Origin: Byssothecium circinans
Taxonomy: Eukaryota > Ascomycota > Dothideomycetes > Pleosporales > Massarinaceae
Reading direction: 5' to 3'
Assembly (NCBI GenBank): GCA_010015675.1
Contig: ML976991.1
Coordinates: 13,641-63,079, forward strand
DNA: 49,439 nt
In this document: in pieces, positions 22,693-34,869 of the stretch
How the letters are laid out: each line of letters begins with the position of its first letter
Numbering within the stretch: the first letter of the stretch is position 1
The notes under the pieces: generated by a model
What the model saw: only the letters and a program-made list of their open reading frames with translations
Told to the model about the DNA's origin: nothing
Database searches by the model: none
Program-made: the position numbers and the translations under genes

Positions 22693-24859
22693 CTAGTGCG
22701 CCACGACGGGCGCTTTTCCTTTTCCCTTGCTGTCAGTATTGCTATTTGCCGCCGCTTCTTTCTTCGCCTTTGCCTCAGCATGCTTTTTGCGTGCCAATTC
22801 GATTGCCGTCATATGTCGACCAGCCCGTTGGCTCTGCACCGCAGGAGGCATTTCGCCGTTGCCTTCCGGGAAGGACTGGAAGCCTTCATTGCCGGCTGCG
22901 TAACGCGACTGCTTGACCCAGTCTGCGCGACGACGCTTATACAGGTCCATCCGCCAATTGCGCCATACTGCGCGGCCAACGTGAGATTCACGCATGGCTG
23001 CTTCGTTCTCCACCAGCTCCTCGGCGATGCGCTCGCGAATGAAGGCAAGCCCCTGTGTGCCTTCCCATATGGCGTCGATAGCGTGCGAGCCAGAAGGATC
23101 GAGAGCGAGCTCGCCAACATGGCCGTAAAATTGCTGGATGACTTTGCGGCGGAAGATGGTTGTTGCATTGGGTGATGTCAAAGCTGCCTGTAGTGTGCGT
23201 GATGCTGCTGGGTCGCGTGCAATCCTGAGCGTCAACTGCTCGCCGAGATCCATGAATGATTCGAAGACGAGATTGCCTAGGGGGCCGGGCACTGTCATCA
23301 TAGTCTGAGCAAGAAGTGAACCGTGAACCTTGTCGAGTGATGCAAGCTCTTGCTTGGTAGATTTGCTATCATCAGCCTCTCCGAGCTTAAGCATGCGCGT
23401 GATCTCAAAGCCCTTGGAGCCGCCATATGCAGCTTCGAGCTGAGTCTTGATCGGGAGCGTGTCCACGTCCCGAACTGCACAGCGCTCAATGAGCGTCTTG
23501 ATGATGGACGTCCGATTGCGTTCTACCAAGCCGGGGATCTGCTCTGCAATCTGCCGCATGGCCTGTTCAAGGTCGTCCTTTCCAAGTCGCTCCAGAATCT
23601 TACCGGCAACGTAACCAGCAATCTCATTCCGCGCCAAGCTTCCCATGCGCTCTTTGAAGAATTCTGCATAAATGACCTTGAACAATTTGCCAGGAGCATG
23701 CTCAATAATGGTTTCCAACAGACGCGAGCCGACAGTGTCGTAGACGAGGCCGTTGATGAAGGATGCGCTCTCCGTCCCTTCCTTGATGGGATTATCGGGA
23801 AGGAGCTTGTGGATCAGCGACTTTTCGTCTTTTGCTCGCGACTTGCCGAATTGCGTGAGCTCCAGCTTCAACAGTGTCTGCAGCGTCGGGTTGCCGGTAG
23901 GGTGGGTTGCGAGAAGACGGAGGTAGCTGGTATCCTGGGCAGCAACACTGACGTTGATGATCTTTTCTAGTGCATCGAGGAATGATTGTGGCACTGCGCG
24001 CTTCTGCAAAGTGTATTCCCGTGTGCTGTCTGTCCCGGACACGTTGATCTTTTCCTTCCTCTTACTGTGAATGGCGGATTTGGCATCTTCCTTCTCGAGG
24101 GCAGCTCCGGCAAGCACGACGAGCAGCACACGGAGGACATGCGAGGCGAAGCGGTCCGTCATGAGATAGCCCAGATACGCCTCTAGCTCGTCCAGTGTGT
24201 AGAGAAAAAGGGTCTCCATGGAGACGTAGACCTCATTGGGATCGGAAGAGGGAGGTGCTTGCAGCGTCTCGGGCTTGGTGTGTTCTTGCGTCACGACGGG
24301 GGCGGCTCGAATGAAGAGGGCTTCGCAGCAGTGGGAGGCGAATCGGTGCTGCACGAGGTGGACGAATCTAGGAGGGTTAGTAGGGCACGGAAGGTGCGAC
24401 GCAGGTATCTACTTACTGCCCACTGAATTTCTGGAACAGATCCTTGAGCTGCTTTGGTGTGGAGAGAAGGATCAAGCGCTCCATCAACCGTGAACACGAC
24501 TGGCTGTTCGCAATCTTCAATTCCTTGCCCTCTGCTTCCTTGTAGACGCGCTCGAGAAAAAGTTTGCGCTCTTCGGGGGCTTCGAACTGGTTCAGCTCGA
24601 GCATCTCGTCGGCGTGCTTGAAGTACCCCTGCTCGTCCTCGTCGAGCATGCCGAAGAAGGGCATGTCACCGGGACGGGTGACGCCGTCAATGGCTTCGTC
24701 CTGGTAGACGACGTCCTCGGGTGCAGGGGCATCTTCCTCAGTGACCGTCTCGTTCTTGAGGCGCTTGGGAGGGGCATCGTGGTCGTCGTGGTCGTCGTGG
24801 TCGCGCTTGCGCTTCTTGTGCTGCTCACGACGGCCGCGCTTCTTGTTCTCCTTGGGCAT
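22693..24859 (-). CDS. nop9: NOP9, nucleolar Pumilio-repeat ribosome biogenesis factor
   Basis: Exons 24859-24417 and 24367-22693 encode 705 residues, separated by one 49-bp intron (GTAAGT to CCTAG with a CTAAC branch site). The N-terminus is highly basic ([19 protein letters not shown]), fitting nucleolar import, and is followed by [20 protein letters not shown], which is characteristic of NOP9. Repeated PUF-like helices follow, for example [42 protein letters not shown] and [12 protein letters not shown]9 binds pre-rRNA in 40S maturation. The C-terminus is Lys/Ala rich. The start is chosen because earlier in-frame codons lie in a region without protein character. It is transcribed divergently from the RINT1-type gene. 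Confidence 0.92.
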
Positions 24860-25375
24860 GGTGAAGGTAAGATTTGAGGCTGCGTGCGGTTGCGGTTGCG
24901 GTGGTGGCGGCGGAGGGCGGAAATTCCCTGGTAGCAAAACTCGGCAATCTGAGATGGATCTGGATTCTGATGCGGGGAACCCAAGGCAGAGGTCAAGCGC
25001 AGGCTGGCTCAGGCTCAGGCACGGCACCAGCACGAACAAATAATAAATAGGTCGGCGTCGGAGCGTAGGCTGTAAGCAGCCGACGCACTGCATTACCACG
25101 CTTTTCCACACATACACCGACGCTCGTGGCCCAAAGCTGGCTATCTGGCTAAGCGGCGCCGCAGAGGCCGGAGCCAAGCCATGTCAATATGTCTTCCAGA
25201 TCGATCGTGGCCACCGATGCACGCCGCACGACTGCACGCCACGACACCCCCGAGGCCACACACCGCATCGCCGCAGCCCATTCGCAGGGAGGGAAACGCC
25301 TGGCAGCATACTCCCGTGTAGCTGTCTACGTACCCATACCACACGCCAGCTAGCACTCCCTGGAAATTCCCCGCC
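24860..25375. promoter_or_regulatory. Divergent promoter between nop9 and the RINT1/TIP20 gene
   Basis: 516 bp separate the two opposing ATGs, so both promoters must lie here. The sequence is GC-rich near both ends, with no clear TATA box. No factor site is claimed. Confidence 0.5.
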
Positions 25376-28142
25376 ATGGAGGACGTAGACGAGATGGAGA
25401 CGCGGGTCCGAGATTATCTCGACGACCAGCTACAGACCGTCGGCGACCTGGACTCGCTCGACGCACTGCTGGCCAATATCCATACCCAGCACCGCCTGCT
25501 CCAACAGCAGCTCGATAATGCCCAGCGGGATCTCAGCGGTGCGAAGCAGGCCACCAACGACCACCAGGCCTCGCTGCAGGACCGCGCCCGCGCCTTCAAG
25601 GCCGAGCAGGCCGACATCGACCGCCGTCTGAGGGTCGTGACCGCCTCCGAGACGAGCGACGATGCTGTTCCGCGCTTCGAAGCCGTCCTCGACACGCTGC
25701 AGCGGCTGGATGTGGCGAACGCATATGTGGAATTGCTGCGGGAAGTGGACGTGCTGAGGTAGGAGAATCATGCCATTCTCTTGCACACGGACTAATGTGC
25801 GCAGCAACGAGGCACAATCTCAATTGCAGACATCCAATGAGGCTGCTCTCGGCCCCTACAAGCAGCTGCGCTCCCTCCACACACAACTCATCCGCCTGCA
25901 AGACGACGCCGAAGGTGCAGCACCACAACTGCTCTACCACGTCAACCAGATCACCCAGGCACTGCGCACCAAGATCCTGGATGCCTTTTCCGCCGATCTC
26001 GACAAAGTGCTGAAGAAAATACGGTGGCCGAATGCCAAAGCCACTATCCCCAGCCAGTTGCAGGGCGAATGGGAGGCAGCCATCGTGAAGTTGCTGGATC
26101 TGCAGATGCCTGAGCTCGAAGGCCTGGCATATGCGCACAATTCCGGGGACAAGATCAAGCTTCCTGCCATTCTCTTCCCGTTCGACGTACTGGCTCAACC
26201 ACTAGAGATGCGCTTCCGATACCACTTCGAGGGCGACAAACCCACGAACCGGATCGATAGGCCCGAATACTTCCTCTCTCACATCATCACCGTGCTCAAC
26301 GACTACAGTGGCTTCGTAACAGACTACCTGCAGCCGATCCTGTTGAAGCAACTCCGGGGAACCGATCTAGCTCTCAACCCCGTCTATATCGATGCTACAG
26401 CTGCCTTTATCACTGCGCTATTGCCTATGTTGAGGTCCAAAATTGGTGCACTTCTCCCGAAAGTGGCGAACCAGCCCCAGCTTCTGAGCCACCTCATGCA
26501 CGAGGTCATGAGCTTTGACACCACGATTAGGGAGGAATGGCGATATGACGGTGGATATGGGCTTGACGGATGGAGAGGCCTGTCATGGGAATTTCTGGTT
26601 CAGGGAGATTGGTTCGGGCGGTGGCTGCAGGTTGAAAAAGACTGTACGACATTCTCACCCCATGCAAATCGCACTACGTATCATCGGAATCTGACATGGC
26701 CATAGTCGCACTGGCGCGATACCAGAGTATTACCGAAGCACCCGATTTTGGGGATCTGGACTACGAGAGCGTCGATCCCAAAGCCACAAAACCCACAAAG
26801 GGCGCGATTCGGGTAAACGACCTGCTCGAAACGATAACAGGTATGCAAACCCTAATGTGACGATTCAGTCTCTGACTTGGGCTGCAGACCGCTACAGGCC
26901 TTTGACTTCCTTCTCTCAGAAGCTGAGATTCTTGATTGACATTCAGATTGCCATATTCGACAAATTCCACGAGCGGCTGTCGAGCAATCTAGAAGTATAT
27001 CTTGCTAAGACCACGTCGCTCGGCCGGGCAGTGGGCGGAGTCACCAAGGAAGAACAGGAAAAGCTCCATGGCGTTGAAGGGCTTGAACGTCTTTGCAAGA
27101 CATATGGTAGTGCAGACTACCTCGAAAAGGCAATGCGGGACTGGAGTGATGACCTGGTAAGTCTTACGGGATGATCCACACTCGGAATGCTAACAAGCCT
27201 TGTAGTTTTTCCTCGACATATGGGAAGAGCTGCAAGATCGTGCTCGACAAGCCAACAGCATCGGCAGCATGACGGTCGCCGACGTTGCTGAGCGCACGTC
27301 AAAAGCGGTCGGAGCCGATACGGACGGTGGCGCGCTTTTCGATGAAACGGCAGGGTGGTACTCCCGCCTCCGTATCCGCAGCGAGAAGATCATCACAGAT
27401 ACGCTGAATACCAATGTGCGCGAGGCGCTCCGCCCGTATCGACACATGTACGTCAACCAAACAAGGAATTTTGACGTTATGCTTACTTTTTTTCCGTAGC
27501 AACCCGTGGGCCACCCTTACCGGCCCTTCAGCCTCTGCATCCCCCAATCTTTCGCCCACCGCCGAGTTGGACCCGCTCCTTATGCATTTGACAAGCACTT
27601 TCGGGTTCTTGTCCCGCGCCTTAGCGCCCGCGCCTCTGCGCCGCATCGCCAGGGGAGTCCTGCTCACTATCTCTACCACAGTCTGGGACAACGTACTAAG
27701 TCGTCACCGTTTCTCGACCGCAGGCGCCGCGCAGTTGTCTGCTGACCTCGGCGCCATCTGTCGTGTTGTCAATAAAGCCATTGGGCCCGGTGTGGCCGAG
27801 GCGGGGCTTCGGAAATGCCTGGAGGGCTCGCAGCTCGTTGGGCTTCCTGTCAAGGGTGGCAAATCTCAAGTGAAGGCGGCTCCCGATGCCAACGATGAGG
27901 GTGGCGATGATTGGGAAGCCTGGGGTGGAGACGAAGAGGCTGCGGCGCCGCCCTCGCCGAGAAAAGAAAGCGGTGGTGACACGGAGGTGGCGGCCGGCCA
28001 ACTCGGGCTGTGGGAGGTGGAAAAGAGGCTTTTTGCGGATAACCAGAGCGCCAGGGATGTGCTTGACTTGTTGGGCATTGAGACGTTGAGTGAGACGGAG
28101 GCCCGAGCCGTGCTTGGGCGTAGGGTCGAGTTGGCGGGTTAG
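25376..28142 (+). CDS. RINT1/TIP20 family subunit of the Dsl1 tethering complex
   Basis: Six exons (25376-25758, 25805-26643, 26706-26840, 26888-27156, 27206-27447, 27500-28142) encode 836 residues. The N-terminal 130 residues form a coiled coil (QHRLLQQQLDNAQRDL). The middle and C-terminal parts match the RINT1/TIP20 helical fold, with landmarks FRYHFEGDKPTNRIDRPEYF, SHLMHEVMSFD, LDIWEEL and ADNQSARDVLDLL near the end. The complex tethers COPI vesicles at the ER and supports Golgi-to-ER traffic. All five introns are 46-62 bp with GT-AG ends and preserve the frame. An acidic Trp/Ser/Pro insert (DWEAWGGDEEAAAPPSP) precedes the final helices. No defect is seen. Confidence 0.9.
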
Positions 28143-28291
28143 ATGGACATGTTATATAGGCACTCGATCTTATTCAACGTTAAGACGACATTATACATCC
28201 ATGGAAAACGTTTGGAAAATATAAATTTGAGGGAAGGGTATCATTATTCAAATTTCAAGTCAAGTCAAGGAGACAAGGAAAAGGTCATTGA

Positions 28292-28725
28292 CTACATGAC
28301 GCCATTCAAGCGCTCAATCGTAGGCCGCACCTTTTGATTCCACCGCTCATCCCATCTCTGCCTCCAATTCTTGTTCTCCTGCATCTGGATCTGGGGCGGT
28401 GTCGGTGGCGGTGTCGTTGATGTCTGCTGCTTCTCCGCTTGTGAGGAGAGCGTGTCGTTGTCGGAGGGAAGAGGAGGAGGAGGAGAAGTCGTGGTGGTGG
28501 GGTGTGTATTCGACATTTTGGATTTCGTTTTCGTTTCCGCTTCCGCTTCCGCTTCGGACCGCGATGTCGATGACGCTGTCGGAAGAAACGTACGATTTTC
28601 TCATTCAATTTACGATTCTTATCCGTGTCCTGGCCCGATTTCCCGCCGAATTTCTTCTGGGCCGCGTCGAGGCCCTTGTCGAGGTAGTCGCGGTCTTGGT
28701 TTTGGTTTTGGTTGTTGGAGGACAT
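28292..28725 (-). CDS. Small hydrophilic protein of unknown function, structure uncertain
   Basis: The first 44 codons (MSSNNQNQNQDRDYLDKGLD, then AAQKKFGGKSGQDTDKNR) resemble small conserved fungal proteins of unknown function with the pattern DYLDKGLDA..KKFGG..GQ. A GTACGT donor follows at about 28593, where such proteins often have an intron. I cannot place the acceptor with confidence. One candidate joins in phase to the tail ENKNWRQRWDERWNQ ending at the TAG at 28292, with a very long (about 220 bp) intron. Alternatively the tail is a separate short ORF starting at 28516 (MSNTHPTTTTSPPPP). The middle holds GGAAGC hexamer repeats. Function is unknown. Confidence 0.45.
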
Positions 28726-29712
28726 TGTTGGGAGGTTTTGTGTTGTGAAGGGGCGGATGAATAATGTGATGTGATGTAATGTAATGCAGGGGGGGTTTGA
28801 GCTTTGATTGGTTTCCGTCGGTTGTTGTAGATGGATGGATGATGATGATGAGGAACTGACGATTCGGTTACGGAAGGAAAGGGAAAGGTGGGGGTGGGGG
28901 GGATATCGTCAGCTACTTATACAAACATTATTCCCGTTATTCTAGGCTTGCCTCCCTGGCGCTAGCGTCACGAACACCGCCGAGCGGCGTTGTCATTGGG
29001 CGAATATGGAGTGATGGTAAGCTATTATTTCTCTCTCTCTCTCTCTCTCTTGCAGACACGACGCGCACATGCGATGCACGTGGGTATTTTCTCCCAAACT
29101 TTACCGCAAGCGCTGACGGAAGGGTCTCCGTTCAGCACCTGCAGGGTGGTTGGGAGCGGTCTCGGCAACGTTGGAGCAATCAATCAACGGGCTCTCCAGA
29201 CCCTGAGGTTCTGGATTTGGTTGGTTGGTCTCGCTTCTCTTCACCTCCTTTCTGCTTTGTCTTGTTCTTGCATGTGTCGGGTGATCTCATTACCTATTTT
29301 TGGAGCCGCTGCTGCTTTATTGCGCTGATATTTCAACATGAGCTCTACTATTGTTTGTTGCAGTGCGGTCGAAGTTAGAGTCTGGCCGTTGGATGAACGA
29401 CAACAACGGACATGGCTTTGAGAACAGATGACGTGAGAATTCATGCTGGATGTGGGGATGAAAGGCAGCGCGGCAAGTTTTTGTGTGGGGTTGCCGTGTT
29501 TAGCGTCGAAGTTTAAGGGAACGAACTCTAAAGCTAGTCTTGCACGATAGCAGTAGCTAGAGGTGAAGCTTTGCACTATGCTGATAAACGCAAATAGTAA
29601 GGCGCTAGATGTACGCTTATCTCTTGGAACGCATATATTCAAGCATATAAAAAATCAGCAGATAGCGAAACTATGCTCATCGTACAACACTGACAGGGGA
29701 AGTGCTGGGGTA
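28726..29712. other. Intergenic, contains a CT microsatellite
   Basis: No coding frame is supported. The left part is the upstream region of the small minus-strand gene. A (CT)10 tract lies at 29031-29050 and is followed at once by tgcag, so it looks like a polypyrimidine/3' splice-site context, but no exon can be tied to it. Confidence 0.4.
29031..29050 (+). repeat. (CT)10 microsatellite
   Basis: Ten perfect CT dinucleotides, followed by ttgcag. Confidence 0.95.
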
Positions 29713-30686
29713 TCAGTACGGCTTGACAGCTCTAACAGAAATGTAACGCTGATCTCCCCAGTTCAACCACACCTCAACGCCAGCCATGACGTTGATGAAT
29801 CGATCCTGAATGCCGAGCAGTTTGAAAATTTGGTAAGGTACGTAGCCCAAAATACCAAAGAGTCTCCACATAGGTAGCACCTCCTCCGTCAAATCTTCGA
29901 GCGTCATGTCCTTGAAGCCTGTCTTCTGCAGGAGCTCTTCGTAGCCACCTTCTTGAAGTGTGTTCGGGCAGTGGGAGAGTCGCAGTAGATTTTGCAGTCT
30001 CTCCGAGTTGTGCTTGACACCGGCTTCGTGGAGAACTAGAACACCGCCTGGCTTGAGCAGGCGCTTAAAGTTGTTGAGTACCTTGATGGGGTCGTCAGCG
30101 TGAACGAACGCCTCCATGGTATAGATGCCGTCGAATGACGCGTCGGGGAACGCGCTGAGATCATGGTAATTGCCATAGTCGACTGAAATTTTGTCCTGTA
30201 GCCCGTATTTCTGGACGTTCTTCCGCGCATCCGCGAGGTGATGTGGGGTGATATCGATAGCCTGCACATTGAGGCCATGCTTCGCCATAGTCATAGCGAC
30301 GTAACCCGAGCCAGCGCCTGCGTCGAGGACCCGGGCGCCTGGTTTTAATCCTAGTCCCGTGTATATCTTCTCTTCCATCGCGCGCTGAGCCGTGGATATG
30401 GGGAAGGGCGACAGCTGCCCCTTCGCATAGAGTCCGCAATGCCGTGTGTTGCCGAGCAGGAGCCAATATCCGAGACGCGACTCTAGGGATCCAAAGTAAG
30501 CTTCAACTGAAGGGTCAGGGCCGTCGCCGCTCGCGATAAAGCCTGCATTTGGGTCAGTCAGAGCTGTCAGATGGGGGCAGTTGAGCGAAGAGACGCACCA
30601 ACCAAAATGGAGGCCAGCAACACCAAAAATCCACCAACATACCGGCGGCGGAAGCTGCGGGCCTTGGGAGTCGAAGTAGGTGGCAT
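29713..30686 (-). CDS. SAM-dependent methyltransferase (class I) with an N-terminal membrane anchor
   Basis: Exons 30686-30599 and 30542-29713 encode 305 residues. The first exon gives a basic start (MPPTSTPKARSFRRR) and then a hydrophobic stretch (GGFLVLLASILVG), probably a single membrane anchor. The methyltransferase domain has motif I VLDAGAGSGYVA, an acidic residue in VQAIDIT, YTMEAFVHADDP and LKPGGVLVLHEAG, typical of Methyltransf_11/sterol C24-like enzymes. The C-terminal segment (FKLLGIQDRFINV) is shared with the fragment at 34870-35010. The substrate is unknown; a lipid or sterol-like acceptor is plausible given the anchor. The gene is divergent from, and only about 50 bp away from, the membrane-protein pseudogene at 30738. 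Confidence 0.85.
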
Positions 30687-30737
30687 TGTGTGAGAGGTGG
30701 GGTGTTGATGGACGAATGCTGCTCTCCAAAATACACA

Positions 30738-32078
30738 AAATTTAACGGAACCATTGGAATGCAGAAAGCTGTTGCTGGGTCGCCGGGGCTGAGGCTTGTT
30801 TCTTGTTTCTTGCTTCCGTTACCATTACCATTTGTCTCTGTATTTGGACTACGGTTTGCGTCAATGTTTCACCGTCTTGCTTGCTGTTGAGTAATACTGC
30901 AGTGCAAGGGCATCGGTGAAACAGTTCAACCCAAAATACAAGGACTGGACTCTCAAGCACGGCTTCTTTGCCGATATGGGCTGCATTCCCTTACAGGTAG
31001 AGGGCCTCAAGACTTTTCCCATCACGAAGCAACTCTACTTCCTTGCTGAAGGGGGCTTTATCACGTACCCTTGCATCACCACGACAATGATACACGACAA
31101 GAACAAAAGTGATGGACTAGCAAGGTATAGTTAGTCAAACTTTGCTGGAATAACCGCTGACCGTAGTATAGGCTCATCGCAACTATCCAAATTTTCTGGT
31201 TCACACTTGTTGAAGTAGAAGATTGGTGTAAGAGTTATTGATTTGAGTCGCAGCCGATGGCTGCCTATGTACGCGCTAAGCTAGTCCTATTCGGGATGGT
31301 AAACAAGCCGCCATGAGCAGTTGCCCTTGGCGGGAAGTGCGCTTTCCCTCAACAACACTAAGCACCATCAGTCATCCCATAAAGGGCCATGCGACAACAA
31401 CACTTGAAGTTACGACACTAGCCTATATCTTCTGTGCGTTGGCAAACACATTCTTTTGGAGATGTAAACCGATGGACGTTCAGGATCCCATCATAATCCC
31501 ATGCAAGGTTCCACTCGCCCAAATCATAAACCACGGGCGCAGTGCAGCCGAACACTACCATTTCACTCCACTCGATTTCATCGACCGGCAGGGGTGGACA
31601 GCCAGCAAACTCTGGACATACTACGTCAGCCTGCTCCGCAAAATGCAGATTGTGCACCTCTACGAAAAGCCGCTTCCTGTCCGGAGTTTTCCTTGTTCAA
31701 TTTCATGGCGCCCGACAAGCCTTCGTTATTCTCGTACTTGTCGTTGCCTCTGCATATTCGTCTATCTTCCTGGCGCCTTGGGATTTCCACTTCCCCACAG
31801 AACCTGAGAAGCTCATATGGCGGATATGCTCAGCAAGATCCATGGGTATTGTACTTGTCGGCGGTGTTTTCGAGGTCACGGGTATGTTGATCGAATACTA
31901 TCGGCGTGGTCCGTTCGTCCTGGATTTGGATTTAGAACATCGGCTACATGGCATTCCAGTTCCTGTGCGAAGTCACCCGCTCGTAGAGGAACTGAAGACA
32001 CAATGGCAGGTTTTCTTGCAGAATGCTAGAAACAAGGACACCAGATAAGGACCCACATTATCACGGGATGCCCCGCCC
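30738..32078 (+). pseudogene. Decayed copy of the multi-membrane protein gene at 32628
   Basis: Segments align in order with the intact gene at 32628-34051. KFNGTIG matches its N-terminus, CLCIWTTVCVNV matches its first membrane segment, and WTLKHGFFADMGC and KQLYFL follow. The same intron position is kept (GTATAG to TATAG at about 31131-31173). IQIFWFTL, TTTLEVTTLAYIFCALA, LDFIDRQGW, LWTYYVSLLRKMQ, LIWRIC and GGVFEVTGMLIEYYRRG follow, and lastly PDKDPHYH. Damage includes loss of about 30 codons with a frame change near 30870-30895, about 140 extra bases with stops at 31205-31345, and frame changes near 31690 and 32037. The C-terminal 50 or so residues of the paralogue are missing. Confidence 0.85.
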
Positions 32079-32627
32079 CGCCCGCGCTGACGAGTTAACC
32101 GCTCACGTAGCTTCAACAGGCGCTGGGATCGACCGGGGTTGCAAACCGATCTGCATGTCCGGCGCCTCCCAGTTCACGAATGCCAGTAACCAGAATCTCT
32201 CACAGCGCTTGCACTTGTAACGGAACAGCTCCATGCCGGCGATTAATCTAAGAACACGAGTTTGAAGCACAAACACGGGCGCTTCGGCCCTCCCGTGTTC
32301 GCTACCGTTGATAGATGCTATCATGAGTGCACCGATTCTGGCAGTTGACTCGTCGGTGACCCTGTTGCGAAACCACCCCTGTTGCGAAACCACCCCTGTT
32401 GCAAAACGACAAGGGGAAGCCTCCTTCACCTGCCCAAAAAGTAAGCATGGTAAAAGATTGAGTGGGAATAAGGAGGTCAGTAGACACAAGGAGCCGTCTG
32501 TACCGCCGTTGATTTAAGATCAGCTTACCTCTTGTTCTGCCCCGGATGGACCCACCTATCAACCAGCCCATTCCTTCTAGCCCGACGACCTTGAAGCTTT
32601 AGGGCAAGTTCTTGGAGAAGCGCTCCG
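32079..32627. other. Intergenic between the two paralogues
   Basis: Contains the 17-bp tandem repeat listed separately. On the minus strand a short open stretch at about 32103-32260 reads protein-like (LFRYKCKRCERFWLL), but it has no start, no partner exon and no recognised family, so it is not called a gene. Confidence 0.35.
32361..32407 (+). repeat. 17-bp tandem repeat, about 2.8 copies
   Basis: The unit cctgttgcgaaaccacc occurs at 32361-32377 and 32378-32394, with a partial third copy from 32395 carrying one change. Confidence 0.9.
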
Positions 32628-34051
32628 ATGAACTGCACCGCCGCCAACACGACTCTGGATTTCAGAGGCACTCGAGGCTGGGTACGCCAATCGAACGACC
32701 GCGGGACGCTAGACATCATTGTGTCTTGCTCCGTCACCATCTTCCTCTGCATCTGGACCTCAGTATGTGTCAACGTTCCGGCACCTGAACGTGGAATTTG
32801 GGCGCTACTTAGGAGTCGATGGTACTTGTTCTGCCTCGGCATCGTTGGCCCCGAATTTGCCCTTCTCGGCTCCGTTGGACAGTATTGCAGCGCGCGGAGA
32901 TCAGTGTTGGCATTTGCTGGAACGAAACATGCGGGCTGGACAATGAAGCATGCCTTCTTCGCCGACATGGGAGGCATTCACTTGCGATTCCCAGATGCTC
33001 CATCATTTCCCGTAAATGCGAAACAGCTGCACTTCCTCGTCACCCACGGCTATATCGCGTATCCCAACATTAGCACGAGCGAGATCAATGACAGGAATAA
33101 GGCAGATGGACTTGCCAGGTACCTACTGGTGCTCAAATTCCAGTGCGCATTCGCTTACATCCCAATAGAATAATCTGCACCATCCAAATCTTCTGGTTCA
33201 CCTTGAGCACGATTTCCCGGCCAGTCGTAGGTTACGCAATTACGACGCTCGAGCTTACCACGCTCGCATACATACTTTGCGCTTTGGCTATATTATTCTT
33301 CTGGCGAAGCAAGCCTATGAACATCCAGACTTCGATGATGCTCGAATGCCCAACGCCGCTGAGTCGCATCCGTCGCGGACGCCCGCCAGACGAAACATAC
33401 TACTATACCCCTCTGGACTTTGCCGGCCGAGAGGAATGGATAGCCACTCGACTATGGACCTATTACGTCAACATGCTTCGTCAAATGCGAGTCGTCCATT
33501 CATACCCTCGCCAGTTACCGGTTCAGCACTTCTCTTCATTCAGCTGTCCGATTCCAACCAAGCCCATGATTTTTATTATATTCGGAATCACCGTCGCATA
33601 CACAAGCATTTTTGTTGCAGGGTGGAATTTGCATTATCCTTCTGCAACCGAACAGCTCTTGTGGCGAATCTGCTCCTCAGGTACCATGATCATCACCGTC
33701 ATCGGTAGCCTATTCGAAGTTACTATAATGTTCCTACAGTATCAGAGGCGCCATTCAGTAACAGCCCTAGTCCATAATCCGGACATCGAAGTCATCCCAA
33801 GACATCCAAGACCCGTCTCAGTCAAGAATAGTCGGTGGCAGGCGGCACTGCAAAATATCCGGAACAATACGCCAGAGAAGGACCCGCATTTTGATATTCC
33901 CATCAGGTCACTATTGATCACAACTCCACTTGGCGCCCTGTATTGTATATTTAGAGCCTTCATCTTGGTCGAGGATGTAATTTCTCTGAGGGAGCTTCCA
34001 GCGAGCGCGTTTGCGGCCGTCGGCTGGTCAACGTATGTCCCTCATATTTGA
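32628..34051 (+). CDS. Multi-membrane protein of an uncharacterised fungal family
   Basis: Exons 32628-33118 and 33169-34051 (50-bp intron, GTACCT to AATAG) encode 457 residues. The N-terminus carries FRGTRGWVRQSNDRGTLDII followed by a membrane segment (CSVTIFLCIWTSVCVNV) and GPEFALLGSVGQYCSARRSV. A cytosol-like stretch has MKHAFFADMGG. After the intron come further hydrophobic segments (TIQIFWFTLSTI, TLAYILCALAILFFW, IFIIFGITVAYTSIFVAGW, IITVIGSLFEVTIMF) and another near the end. This architecture is widespread in ascomycetes, often in multigene families, and has no known function. The model ends at YVPHI without a third exon. A decayed copy lies just upstream and a methyltransferase fragment just downstream. 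Confidence 0.8.
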
Positions 34052-34869
34052 CGAATCTTTTTCATCCCTGGTTCGCTTGAGGCTATTATGGTGTATATCC
34101 AAGAAAGGTCAACAAAGGAAAGCTATCTTCGAATTATTAGTTTGTATCCAACATTGTTATATGACTTCAAGTTGTTGTATTGTCATGCTGCCAGGAGTTT
34201 ATCTCAATCTCGTAACATGCATTCAAATTTCCCACCATAAGTTTGCTTAGATGTACTGCTCCGATTTCTAAGCCTCACTCTGAATGTGTCGTGCGCCCAA
34301 AGCACTATATGGGACGTCTACCACCGTAGGAACAGCATTGAGAGTCTTAGAGAGATTGGGGGTCAGCTAGGGTGAACAATTCACCGTGATAGCTCCGTGC
34401 CATATCACAGTGGATGAGATATCTGAGCGTAACTATCTTCAAAGCAGCACGACGAATTGTCTAGATTTTCTCCAACTTTCTGTAACCTTCTCTAACCTAG
34501 CAGATAAAATGCCACATTGGTTGGGTAATGTGCAGTAAGTGAATTCATGGTCTACTCCTGCATTCCCTAACTGTCGGCAGTGGGGGATGTCCTTTTCCTT
34601 GACATAGTTCTTTTCGTCTTCAATATTTCGAGATGACGGTTGTTACCGCATCGCCCCTTCTACGAAAACCCGAGCTTAGCACGAACGATTTCCTAACGGC
34701 ACCATTCCTGAAGGGACCACGTGTATCCAAGGCTCTATAGAATTCGGAAGCAAGCACCTACGATAATCCATTCTCCCTACTGTCTCAATCTACCTAAACC
34801 CTGAAAAATTCCTATAGAACACGTCCAACGCTGAGGCGGGAGGGGAAATTTGGCCTGATCTCCCGGCGA
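34052..34869. other. Intergenic, nothing recognised
   Basis: AT-rich with no supported coding frame. It follows the 3' end of the membrane-protein gene. Confidence 0.4.
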
